Assembly (NCBI GenBank): GCA_020536535.1
Contig: JAHLWZ010000202.1
Coordinates: 825-31,475 of the forward strand
Length of the DNA stretch: 30,651 nucleotides
From: Pelomyxa schiedti
Taxonomy: Eukaryota > Evosea > Pelobiontida > Pelomyxidae
Direction: 5' to 3'
This document shows, piece after piece, positions 1 through 12,266 of this stretch (its first letter is position 1; each line of letters opens with the position of its first letter). The notes beneath the pieces were generated by a model. It did not search any database, was not told the origin of the DNA, and saw only the letters and a list, made by a program, of their open reading frames with translations. The translations under genes were made by a program, and so were the position numbers.

Positions 1-1476
1 TGTCAGTGCAGTGTTCATTCCGCCAAACTGGAACAATTCCTGCTTGGTGGGCAGAAGGTACCACGTGGGTGCCGTGCGGACCAAGTGGGGCGTACTTGTG
101 GGTGGGTTCATCTCGTACTGAGGCATTCCGAGGTGTTCCACCCACAATGCATTATCCCCAACTCTTTGGCATCCAACTCGCACGTGGATGATACTTGTCT
201 GTGGATGTTCAAGTTAGTTCTTTTTGGGATGTAGAACGGGGATGCTCACTGTTTTCCTCGATAGATAGTGGCTACATCTTGAGGAGTGGCAGAATCCGAG
301 CAGCGGCCCAAGAGTGCATTTTTGCAGTCTCGCTTTCTTCAATCCATGGAACCAGCTTTAAAACCGGAAACAAAGTGAGCCAAATTAGAAAAGGAGTTGG
401 AGGGAACTACTTGCATGTATTCATCTCCAATGAACCCTGCGAAAATAGGAAGGTCAACAAAAATGAGGTAATGAAACTTCATGAAGTCTTATTAGCTGGT
501 CGAGGTGAAGCTGATCATAGCTAAACCAGTATGGGTATAGTTTTTGCCACTGGGAAATGTCCAAGGAGGTTGATGCACGTCCCCCAGCACTACGTGGAAA
601 CACAGTAAGTGTTACAGATACGATTAGATTATCTCCAACTGTGGATATTCCAAGGAATAGAGTTGGATAGCTGTTGCCGTTGGTTGCCTTGCGAAACGGG
701 ACTGCAGTTGATTGTGTCTGGAGTCACTTCACGAACAGGAGTGGAGACGCCGATTCTGGCTTACTGGTTCGTGCCTCCTTTGTAGTAGAGCAAGTAGACG
801 GAACACTGGGTCTAGAACTAGAAGTAGTAGTAGCTATAGTGACACCAGATGCACGATGTATAAGTTTTCTTTGCCGAGTTGGGAGGTTTTTGCAGACTCG
901 GACCGGACCGTTTGGTGTGGCATCACGGAGTGCGTTGCGGTTTGTTGCCTAGACGAAGTGCTCAATTATCAAATATACCTGGTAGGACGTTTAAAAACCG
1001 CCTGTAGTAGCCACATCTTTGACTACAAGTTGTTATTACTCCACTGATCCGCACCTTCACTCAGAATCCAGCTTGGAATGAAGTTACCTCAAGACAATGT
1101 GACAACCCCAAAAATTAGTTGAGCGTGATGCAGCGAATGTAAATTCTCTCTGGCCGTCATGGTAACGCTCCAGCCAAGTATTGCAACCTCTACTGTCAAT
1201 TCCGAGATTATTTTCATTGGTAGTACCATGAACATGAGCATGTTTCCCATCATTGGATTTGGAACTGCATGGGTGATGCTGCAATCCACCAGTACTTGTT
1301 CTCTGCTCATGTGCAGAAGCCCTCCAAACATCTTTTAAGGCCCAGACCCACAGTGCAAAAGTAATATCAAATCGCAATTGGCAAGTCAAATGGCCGTGCT
1401 CTTCAGTAACCCAAGGCGGACGACGGAACATCTGCAATTCTAAGGTACGAAGGCCGGTTGTGTAACATTCATTCAC
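1..1476 (-). CDS. Unidentified multi-exon gene, 3' part off the left edge
   Basis: I do not recognise the family. On the minus strand several open segments have protein-like composition and are bounded by splice signals. The most upstream runs 1476-1085 and ends at a GTAACT donor. A short one at 1054-979 ends at GTATAT. A stretch downstream of an acceptor near 944 reads through about 70 codons. A segment at 436-353 follows a TTCGCAG acceptor and contains FIGDEYMQVVPS. The last, 198-1, follows a CATCCACAG acceptor, contains LWVEHLGMPQYEMNPP and HLVRTAPTWYLLPT, and runs off the window. The 5' end is unclear: no good ATG precedes 1476, and an acceptor (TTGCAG) before MFRRPPWVTEEHG near 1432 is an alternative exon start. 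Strand and coding nature are fairly well supported by the 198-1 and 436-353 segments. The joins are guesses, and the function is unknown. Confidence 0.45.
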
Positions 1477-3205
1477 CAGAGGGGCATAGAGTGACCCACG
1501 TTATGAAATGCACGGATCCCAGGAAATGAACGAGTCAACAAAGAACATAACGTGTCCATCACAGAATGGCGCTTTTTGTTTCTGGGAGAGCGTGCGTTAG
1601 CCAAGTTACTGACAATGGACCATCGATACGAAATCGGAAAAGACTTCATTCAAGCTGCCAGATGGAAACACGTCCCATAATCACGTCATCATACATGACA
1701 ACTCCTCCTCGTTCATCTCCTGTTCCACTCATCGCCTACACTTTGTTTTTTCGTTTTTGTGCAGGGTGGACAGGATCAAAGATCACACAATAAGCAGGGC
1801 AATACTGTCACACTCGTCCTACTACTACTTCGACGTTTGACAACTGAGTGACAGGTGCCAAACACGGTGCCATTTCATTTTTTTAAAAAAATGAGATGAA
1901 CGAAGCCGTTCCACGACGACCCAGGTCCGGTGATAAGGAAGCAAGGAGGAACGAGGTGTGAGTGACGGAGTCGTGGCTCTGGGGGTCGTGGTTGTTGCGG
2001 TGGCCAGTGTGAGGTGTCCTGCTGCGCCATATTCATCACCGTATCGTGTCACTTCTCCACGCCCACAAATTTCTACTCCTACTCAGAATTCGTTACTATG
2101 TTGTACTTCAAACCTCGTTACGCCGACTTCAGGAATCCACGCATTTGGATTATCGTGTTGAACACTGCTTCAAAAAAACCATGGTTAAGATAGTTTCCAA
2201 TTCTTTTTTTTTAATTAACTTCGGAATCTTTGTCGTGTTGCCTCGCCTCCGTTCATTTGACTGAGAACACCTCAGAGTGGATTATATCCATTACCGAGTA
2301 GATTGACTATCCATATTGATTAGATTCTATCCTTTATCTTGACTGTATCGATTACAGAGTATATTCTATCCTGGTTTATAATACATTTATCTTATATCTA
2401 TCTTGTATCCATTACAGAGTAGATTATCCAATTTTACAGATATTGATTAGCCTCTATCCTGGTTTATAATATTTAGTAGATTCTATACTGGGGCTTTTAG
2501 AGATTATAATAGATTTCTTGTATATATAACACCTCCATAAGTACTGTATTAGCCTTTAGTAGTATCCTTTAGAAAATATTATTCACATTAGTACAGTATC
2601 CATTCATCGTAATATCCGCAATATGAAATTTAGGTATATCCTGTAGTATTAGCCCCATACAATGTTGATTCATTAAACAGAAAACAACAACCACGCCTGA
2701 TCCGATCTGCTCTGAACTTGCGGTCGGTGCTGCTCTTGCTGCTGTGCTTGATCACTTATGTGTTTTCCAACCACCATCAGCCATCAGCCACCACTTGTTG
2801 TTGTGCTGCTTGCTGTCACCACCCGCCTGTGTTTGTCTCTGTCTCGCCACACCGCCTGCTTACAGTACTGTATGTTATTGTTGTGACTTGTGTGCTTATT
2901 GTTGTGTGTCCTAATAACAGGGAGTTATGTCTTGGGAAAAACAAAATTGTGTCTTGGGAAATTTCCTTCAATTCGATTTTTTCGCTCCCTAAAAACTTTT
3001 CATGCGTTGCGTCAACGTCGTAGATTGGGCCGAGGTGTTTCTGACTGGAGGTTGGTTGTTGTGAAAGTGAATGACATGTGATGCTATGCTGGGGGTCCAC
3101 CGAAGACTTGGAATTCACGCGGTCCTTTTCTTTTTGCCACACCCACAATGCAGTTTGGAGATAAATTTCGTTTTAGTTTGCCCCGGGAATCCCCCTTATA
3201 CTTCG
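1477..3205. other. Long stretch without a supported gene
   Basis: Open frames here are short, mutually antisense and of poor composition, and I see no family similarity. The region probably holds the upstream region of the minus-strand gene on the left. It also contains an AT-rich part (about 2270-2660) with a degenerate ~60-bp repeat, described separately, and the immediate 5' flank of the tRNA gene (TTATACTTCG at 3196-3205). Confidence 0.5.
2286..2425. repeat. Degenerate ~60-bp AT-rich tandem repeat
   Basis: The motif ATCCATTACCGAGTAGATT at 2286 recurs as ATCGATTACAGAGTATATT at 2347 and ATCCATTACAGAGTAGATT at 2407, a spacing of 61 and then 60 bases. A second phrase, CTATCCTGGTTTATAAT, occurs in and just after the array (about 2366 and 2454). 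The whole area to about 2660 is AT-rich with many TATA-like words. It looks like a decayed minisatellite. No function is visible. Confidence 0.6.
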
Positions 3206-3345
3206 CCTACAGTAGCTCAGTGAACGCTAGTCCCAACCCAATCCAAACGACACCTCTTCAGAGGCCACTGATTGAAATGGGATGTTCCGGTTAGAGCACC
3301 AGAGTCTAAAGCTGGGGGTCCTGGGTTCAAGTCCCAGCTGTAGGA
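3206..3345 (+). tRNA. tRNA gene with CTA anticodon and interrupted D-loop
   Basis: All cloverleaf parts can be read. The acceptor strand CCTACAG (3206-3212) pairs perfectly over 7 bp with CTGTAGG (3338-3344), with discriminator A3345. The D-stem is GCTC (3215-3218)/GAGC (3294-3297). The anticodon stem CCAGA (3299-3303)/GCTGG (3311-3315) has one A-G mismatch next to the loop. The loop GTCTAAA (3304-3310) puts T at position 33 and CTA at 34-36 (3306-3308). The variable loop is GGGTC, and the T-arm is CTGGG-TTCAAGT-CCCAG (3321-3337). The A box (TAGCTCAGTG) and B box (GGTTCAAGTCC) are good, and T5 follows at 3348. The D-loop is split by about 67 nt; removing it restores AGTGGTTA and a 73-nt tRNA. 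Anticodon CUA would read the UAG stop codon. C1-G72 with A73 matches eukaryotic tRNA-Tyr identity elements, so tyrosine is a guess for the amino acid. A degenerate pseudogene remains possible because of the mismatch and G32. Confidence 0.75.
3223..3289 (+). other. Candidate tRNA intron in the D-loop
   Basis: These 67 nt lie between G18 and G19 of the tRNA; the boundary is ambiguous by one G, so 3222-3288 is equivalent. The insertion can fold on itself: GAAC (3222-3225) with GTTC (3284-3287), TCCCA (3231-3235) with TGGGA (3278-3282), and an inner hairpin CCTC-TTCA-GAGG (3253-3264). The 4-bp GAAC/GTTC helix next to the AGT of the D-loop recalls a relaxed bulge-helix-bulge site, but the bulges are not the canonical 3/3. 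Nuclear tRNA introns normally sit at position 37/38. D-arm introns are known in archaea and in the red alga Cyanidioschyzon merolae. Confidence 0.65.
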
Positions 3346-3347
3346 TA

Positions 3348-3352
3348 TTTTT
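3348..3352 (+). terminator. Pol III terminator of the tRNA gene
   Basis: A TTTTT run begins three bases after the discriminator base, the usual RNA polymerase III stop. A second TTTT lies a few bases further on. Confidence 0.65.
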
Positions 3353-3384
3353 GCTATTTTGTTGTTGGAAGTAGTGGGAGGTTT

Positions 3385-6253
3385 TCATTCATGAGCATTG
3401 TTGGCTTTATGCTTGGGGGTGAAGGTGAATCCAGGAGGTGGTGGTCCCAAAAACATTGACGAAATATTCACCCAGTCAGTGGCCTAATAAAGCATGAAAA
3501 AAAAAAAAAAAGGAAGTTGGGTGGAGTGGCAACCTTGGGGCTTGAAAGAAGTGTCTCCAAGTCAGACCTTCCAAAGTATGCCGGTGCTCTGTCAATCATT
3601 CTTGCTGGTAAAACCTCAAGCAATCCAACTGGAACATATCTATTATTGTTAGTAGTCTATATTTTAGCACACTCTTAATGAAAATTGTGAAATTGATACT
3701 AGTGGTTACAGAGGGTTTTGTGTAATCAACCTGTAGGAGAACGAGAGCCATTGCAGTAGGAAGTTCCTGGTGTTTTCCACACCCCTTGTATCTGACCCCC
3801 AGTGCTCCAAACCATTTGAAACGAACTCCTTCACGATGTCCAACCTCTCTGATGCGGAAATATCCCAGTGCTTGCGTTGCTTGATTTCTTCAAATATCCA
3901 TGGTTTAATGAGAGCACCTCGCGCAATCGTGGCTGTTGCAACTCCCGTCTGTAATGCGGCATCATAGTCTTCGTAACTGAACACATCCCCATTTCCAAGC
4001 ACCGTGACTTGTTTTTTCCCATTGCTGGAAGTGGAAGCAATCCCAACGCATTGTTTGATAAACTCCCAGTCGGCAAGTTTGCTGTATCTCTGGTGCCGGG
4101 ACCGCCCATGGATGATTACAGCATCCACGCCCCATTGAGAGAGGTTGGGTACAATGGTCTTATGCACTGTGGGATTTTTTTCCTCTTTACCCGTGCGGAT
4201 TTTGAGAGTCAGAGGCACATCAAGCACCTGAAGAAAAATGTTAGAAATATGCATGGAAATCAGCAAGTGATACCTGAGACATTGGAAGAAGAATACTCCC
4301 AAGTTTGGCAGGACGCTCAAGCAAACCTGCTCCACACCCATAATCCACAAGAAGGTCAATTGGACAACCAGCATTCACGTCGACAAAGTCAACCTAAAAT
4401 GGACTATTTTGGAAATTGCTAGTGCCTTCTCAATCGAGGGTGTCTCATTTCTTGAATTACCTGGAAGTTGTCATTGATCACTTCGCATGCTTGTGTCATG
4501 AGCTGCGCATCATGGCCAGCAATTTGAATCCCAAAGATATCCTGGGAAGTCTGTGTGAGTGGTATTTTGATGGTCAGAGGTTTAAGTGTACTTCAGAAGG
4601 GTGTCTGCGCAATAAAGCCCATTCATTGATTTTTCCTGAAAGCAAGTTGGGTGCCATTGCCATTTCACCAACAGTGATATCTGAATATGGTATTAACAAC
4701 ATCCGATGGATGCTGTTCGGCAGGGAGGGATCACACCTGCCCCAAATTTTTTGCATATTCTTCGGAAAGGTAGATTTCCAACAGTGGTCAGTGGTGCTAA
4801 ATACAGTTTTCCTCTCCAATCGATTGATTTCTTCTCGCAAGACCGCAGGGGTTGTTCTGAAGCACAGCTGGTACTGGTGGAAGGGGTGGTGGGAACAATT
4901 TCGTTGCCTGGTGCCCCTTGTTCTGTATTTGGAGGCGGGGCTGCAGGTGGCGCATGTGGTACATTGGTCACTTTCTTCTGGCCCCCTTTGCCAGTGTTCC
5001 CTTTGGGAAAACTTGGGACCCGTTTGAAGGAGTAGGCCTGAAATAAGATAAGTGCAAGCTGGTAGCGTTAAAGACTAGTAAACCTTCTTTCTTAGAGATT
5101 GTAATAGCGCCTTGGGAAGTTGGTTATTTTCAGGGAGTAATTTTTCGGCAGAGTTTTCAGCCACAATGGATTTTTCACCCTGTATGATGAACAAAGTGTC
5201 AACAGTTGCATCCCCAACGCTAAGAAGCCAAACCACGATATGCTGCCCTCCAAATCTACAGTGTAAGCCACTTGGGCATACTCCGTACTTCTGAAAAACA
5301 AGGCAGTCCCCTCCCAAATCAGACGGCTTTGATTTCAAATACTCTGTGGCTGAATGAATGTATTTGCAACCAGGGAAATTGCACTGAGAACCCTGCACAA
5401 CAATAGTTTGAACCACTGTACAAACCAAGAACTAATGCCCCCCCAAAATATCATACCCAACAATCTCACAACAAAACAAACCCAAAAACAGACACGGTAG
5501 AAAAGGAGGGTTATCCCGAGAAAAGTAAACGGGAATTGTCGATGTCACAAGCATGGGAGCCAACGAACCAACCAACCAACCCACCTCGAGCATGTAAGGG
5601 CACAGCCTGTCACAGTACATCGACTCAGCTGGCACGCTTGCCCCGTTCTTGGGCCCCTTCCTCCTCCGCTTGTTGCGGCCCCCCCTTCCCCCTCCTCTGC
5701 CCCCCTGATTCCACTCCCTGCCCCCCTTCCCCGTGCCCTCCCCTGTTGTCGTTGGTGGTGGTGGTGTTGTGCTCGCGCTGGTTGTGGTGGTGGTGTTGTT
5801 TGCTGCTGTTCCCTCGCCCCCCTGCTCCTCCCCCTCCCCCTCCCCCTCCTCGTCTGCACCCCCTTCTGCCCCCTCGTCCTCCGCCTCTTGCTCGCCGCCA
5901 CCTGTTGGGCCCCCACTGGCGCCTTGGCTCCTTGGCCTCTTGCTGCCGGCTGCTGCTGCTGCTGTCGGTGTGTCTTCCTCCGCCGCCACTCCGGCGGTGC
6001 CTGTGGGTGACGCCCTTGTGGCGGGCGAGGCGCTCGTGCTCGTGCTCGTGCATGTGGCTGTGGTCTTGGGGGCGGCCGTACGTGGTACGAGGTACTGGGC
6101 CTTTATTGGGGCATCCGCGCCAAACACCGGCCTCACTGCCTGTGCTTGTGGTTGTGGTTGTGGCTGTGGCTGTGGCTGCGGTTGCACCGCCACCACTGGT
6201 TGTAGGTCCCCTTCCCCGTTGTGCACGTCTGCCGCCTGGGCTGCCTCCTGCAT
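3385..6253 (-). CDS. DUS3: tRNA-dihydrouridine(47) synthase, DUS3/DUS3L type
   Basis: This flavoenzyme family reduces U47 in the tRNA variable loop to dihydrouridine using NAD(P)H and FMN. Ten exons: 6253-5585, 5392-5237, 5179-5084, 5037-4737, 4680-4592, 4541-4461, 4393-4274, 4227-3731, 3639-3534, 3483-3385. They sum to 738 codons, stop TGA; the human protein is about 650 aa. The first ~200 residues are low complexity (QP repeat, acidic and GGR-rich parts). Two CCCH zinc fingers follow, the second with C-x8-C-x5-C-x5-H. The catalytic barrel shows [31 protein letters not shown], the catalytic Cys in [44 protein letters not shown] and [13 protein letters not shown]. The C-terminus ends with [10 protein letters not shown]. 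Introns are 46-192 nt; the 57-nt one (5180-5236) is in frame without a stop. The start ATG at 6253 is chosen because it begins the open frame, but the frame stays open a little further upstream. It is divergent from the kinase gene. Confidence 0.93.
6141..6183 (-). repeat. Gln-Pro coding minisatellite in DUS3
   Basis: On the plus strand the sequence is a run of GGTTGTGGCTGT-type hexamers. Read in the DUS3 frame it gives alternating Gln-Pro pairs in the disordered N-terminal region. It is probably variable in length. Confidence 0.75.
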
Positions 6254-6490
6254 AGGAACGATCTGATAGAAATTGCTTCCAAGAATAGTCGGTACCAGAC
6301 TGCAGTGTCCTCCCAGGGCTTGGTGAGGGGGAGTCCCTGCCGTAGAACAAAAGTGTGCACCAAGGAAGCCCCTCGCAGTAACACAAGTTCGATCTCAGAA
6401 TCTAGGAAACGAAAAAGAACGAGCAAAAACAAAAAAAAAAAAAAACAGAAAATAAAAAGGGCCCCATATTGCGGGTGGGTGGGATCGAAG
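6254..6490. promoter_or_regulatory. Shared promoter region of DUS3 and the SRPK kinase
   Basis: Only 237 bases separate the two divergent start codons, so this must hold both 5' leaders and both promoters. An A-rich run (about 6426-6446, followed by AGAAAATAAAAAGG) is the only notable element. I see no clear TATA box in an expected place. Confidence 0.6.
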
Positions 6491-9317
<2,827 letters not shown>

Positions 9318-9343
9318 ACGAGAAGTACGCGAGGGGACACGCA

Positions 9344-10141
9344 ATGGTTGTACGGGGAGTGGCGGAAACGGCAACGTGGGGGAGAACAATTGTGGGACTG
9401 ATAGCGCAGGTGGACCCAGTTGTGTTCGTCCTCAGCGCCACAGCGGGCGTCACCCTCATGGTTGCAATATTGGCGTTATGCTTCAGATCAAAAATTGTAG
9501 GGTCACCCTCGTCCTCGGCGCAGACGTCTGCAGCACCACCGGCTTCGCGTGCCTCTATCGAGAACAACAAGCTGCACAGCAGCAATTGTGGGAGATCATC
9601 AAAGCCAGGAGCTGCTGATGATTGCAATCACAAATCACAGGTGAGTACAGGGACTAGTGCCAAGGATAAGGATAAGGACAAATCAACTGCTGGAACCCCA
9701 GCTGTGGTTTATGCTGATGTGTATGAGGAGATACTGGCCACCAACCCACTGCTGTTGTCTGACCCTCTAGCTTATGCCTGTATCCCTGGGCTGGCTGAGG
9801 CCCTGATGAAACGCGGGAGCCAGCAGAAAACGCAACACCAACCCCATGACAACACCGAATCCACCGGCATTAATCAGACGCACAGCTCTGTGACTGAGCC
9901 ACAGACCTGTAGCACTACCGAGGTGGACATTTGCTCTGGTTCAGCTACTGTGAATGACACAGCAAGTGCTGATTCCTGTTGCGCAAAAAGGACCTGCAGC
10001 AACAGTTCCAGTGGAAATGGAAATGGCAGTAGTGATAGTACCAATGACAGCAACACACCCGCCACTGATTCAGTCGAAACAAAGAAGGATTCCCCAATCA
10101 TAAGCACAGATGACACCAACCAACACCCACACAATGACTAA
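9344..10141 (+). CDS. Small single-pass membrane protein, unknown family
   Basis: This is a single-exon frame of 265 codons from ATG 9344 (context CGCAATGG) to TAA. I do not recognise a family. One hydrophobic segment at about residues 26-47 (VVFVLSATAGVTLMVAILAL) is followed at once by a basic residue, which suggests a single membrane helix near the N-terminus. Residues ~48-110 are Ser/Ala-rich with a KDKDKDKS stretch. A more ordered part follows, VVYADVYEEILATNPLLL and YACIPGLAEALMKRG (about 120-160). The last ~100 residues are Thr/Ser/Asn-rich and acidic. It could be a tail protein exposed to the cytosol or secretory lumen; the sequence does not tell. Its ATG lies only 26 bases after the kinase stop, so its promoter must overlap the end of that gene. 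Confidence 0.65.
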   Translation: MVVRGVAETATWGRTIVGLIAQVDPVVFVLSATAGVTLMVAILALCFRSKIVGSPSSSAQTSAAPPASRASIENNKLHSSNCGRSSKPGAADDCNHKSQVSTGTSAKDKDKDKSTAGTPAVVYADVYEEILATNPLLLSDPLAYACIPGLAEALMKRGSQQKTQHQPHDNTESTGINQTHSSVTEPQTCSTTEVDICSGSATVNDTASADSCCAKRTCSNSSSGNGNGSSDSTNDSNTPATDSVETKKDSPIISTDDTNQHPHND

Positions 10142-10318
10142 CGCCTCCCATAATACCAGTGTGCATGTACAAACAACGCGTTATCAAGGCAACACCCCTT
10201 CATCGCTCTTCATCAAAATCCTTTGTTCTTTCTCCAAAAAAAAAGCTCCGCCGAAATCACAGTCGCCTGCCAGCGGTTGTCATTGTGTGTAGCAGCACGG
10301 TGGTGATACGATAACATT

Positions 10319-11546
10319 ATGGGAGGGTTGTTCTCGTCGTTGTTTGGTGGGGGCGACAAGCACGGAGGAGGGTCTCACGACGACGCAGCTGCACACCACT
10401 CAAAAAAGGACTCGGTCACTGCTCACGATAGAGCCGTGCGTGTCACCTCATTAAAATCGAATTACGAACCAGGAATTAGAATAGCATCGTAATATGAATC
10501 AATGTTAAATGTCCAACACGAAACATGAAACAAAGCCAAATAAAAACGTACCATTCAAATTGGAACACAAACATATCTCTTGGTGCTGTGTTGTGTTTAA
10601 ATTGTGAATTGCTTGCTTTGTTGGTATATTGACTCACTACCAGATTCTAGACTTGAAAACGCAACGCGATAAAATCACGATGTTTCAGAAGAAGGTAAAT
10701 ATCACCATCAGATGAAGCTTATTTACCTTACCCTGTCTAAAATAAGCAAAGATAAATGGAGTCATTGAAAGGGAGGTCCAAGTTGCCAAAGAATTGGCAC
10801 ATCAAGGCAAAAAGAAAGAGGTAAACGTTGCAATTTCCACAATTTCCTCTTATTTCACTTAGGCAATTCGAGTTTTGAAGAAGAAAAAGTATCAAGAACA
10901 ACTGTTAGAAAAGGCGCAGTCACAACTTGACAATGTGCAACAAATGATTGACTCTGTTGAATTTGCTGTGATGGAAAAGCAGGTGTTTGATGGCTTGAAG
11001 GCTGGTAACGAGGTATGTTCGTAATGTCTTGTATGTGGTTAATGGGTATCTTAGGTATTGAAAGCTCTCAACAACGAAATGTCAGTAGAGCAAGTTGAAA
11101 CTTTGATGGAAGAGACAGCTGAAGCAATAGAGTATCAAAATGTACCCAGTTCCCATTGACTCGATAACTGAGTAACCACACCCACAGCAAATTGATGAGC
11201 TTCTTGCAGGGCAACTTACTTCAGCTGACAATGTGGCAATTGAGGAAGAACTTGATGCCATGGAAGTTGCAGTATGCCAATCGTTCCCTCAGCAGTATTC
11301 CCTTGACAGTAAAACATATAGCTAAGTATGCCAAGTGTACCGGAAACAGATTTGAAAAAGGTTAAAGTTACTGAAAAACCCGCAGAAACTGAAGTAATAG
11401 TTGACCCAGATGCTGACACAGAACCCACCCCTGGTAAGTTCTTTTTTAAATCAATTGGAAGTTTAAATGTTTATTTGGAATTGTACTCACTTTCATAAGC
11501 AAAAAACACCACCAAAAAGGAAAAGCAACTTGCTCTTGCAGACTGA
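10319..11546 (+). CDS. CHMP6: ESCRT-III subunit CHMP6/Vps20
   Basis: CHMP6/Vps20 links ESCRT-II to the ESCRT-III filament that cuts membrane necks in multivesicular-body formation. Eight exons: 10319-10435, 10644-10694, 10752-10820, 10863-11012, 11055-11141, 11188-11271, 11322-11433, 11542-11546. They sum to 225 codons (human CHMP6 is 201 aa). The N-terminus MGGLF has Gly2, the residue myristoylated in CHMP6. A family match runs through ILDLKTQRDKITMFQKKI, VLKKKKYQEQLLEKAQ, SVEFAVMEKQVFDGLKAGNE and YQNQIDELLAGQLTS; the last pattern separates CHMP6 from CHMP4/Snf7. A Gly- and His-rich insertion precedes the first helix. The C-terminal tail has MPSVPETD, as expected for the MIM-type region. The stop TGA arises at the exon 7/8 join, in a 21-nt repeat of exon 7 sequence. 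If the last intron is retained, translation would run on to TAA in the intron. Confidence 0.92.
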
Positions 11547-12266
11547 AGTAATAGTTGACCCACAATTCTGCAATTGCACTACAACAGAACACCCCTTTGC
11601 TTTTTGTGAACCAGTTCCCATAATTATCCCGTAGCAGATGTTTTTCCCCAAAAAACTAGGCGCCCCGGCGCACAACATCCGGAGATGGTGGGATACGTGG
11701 TGCTCCAATGTGAACGTGGTACTTCGAATAAATACATCATGCGCAAGCTATCATGCCAATCATCGTGGTGGTCCTCCAAGCAAGGGCTCCGCCACCCCCT
11801 GCCACCTAGCTCTGAACTGGGACCGGTGGGGAAACCCCACGTTACTCATATCACTGCCCTATCATTCCCTTTTTTTGTTCTTTCTTAGCCTGTAACCCAC
11901 ATCCACTACGTAGGGAAAAATTCAAACTCCTTTCGCACTTGTAACACAACGCGGAAGAAAGCCCCTTCCGCACGGTACGAGAGCAACTACAGGGTTTTTT
12001 AATATTTCCGTGTGAGCTTTTTCCATGATTTGATGGATGCCTAAAGTAGAACTTCAACGGACCACGTACGAAATCAATTTTCCATTACGGTGACACGCAA
12101 CCGGGAACGCACGCCCCATGAACCCAATCTGTGTCCGGCGGACAATCACGCTGCGCTCCTATAGATTAGATTCAGTTTGACAGCAACCCCCTGCTTCGTC
12201 ACCCACTTTGTGAACTTGACAAACAAAACGAACAAACGACAAGAAAAATCGGATTAAACGAGATAC
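11547..12266. other. Intergenic region between CHMP6 and the MFS gene
   Basis: The left part is presumably the CHMP6 3'UTR. An ATG-initiated frame of 85 codons (11638-11895, + strand) contains IRRWWDTWCSNVNVVLR, but it has no recognised homology, and I do not call it a gene. The palindrome GCGCCCCGGCGC at 11659-11670 and TCCGGCGGA near 12132 are visible. The last ~200 bases are the MFS promoter and leader. Confidence 0.45.

Noticed and set aside
3206-3345. Genetic code in which UAG is a sense codon
   Set aside because: UAG ends the kinase at a sensible place and ends polyubiquitin without useful sequence beyond. No conserved protein in the window has an internal UAG, so a general reassignment is not supported.
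3486-3512. AATAAA followed by a run of A, looking like the tail of a retro-inserted mRNA or of a tRNA-derived SINE
   Set aside because: On the minus strand it is the pyrimidine tract and acceptor (TTTATTAG) of a 50-nt DUS3 intron, and both flanking exons match the DUS3 C-terminus.
5536-6266. Long plus-strand open frames rich in Pro, Ser and Val
   Set aside because: They are antisense to the low-complexity N-terminal exon of DUS3; GC-rich repeats keep all frames open.
11638-11895. 85-codon frame with RRWWDTWCSN as a small gene
   Set aside because: It starts with ATG, but there is no homology, splice support or clear composition signal; overlapping frames are equally open.
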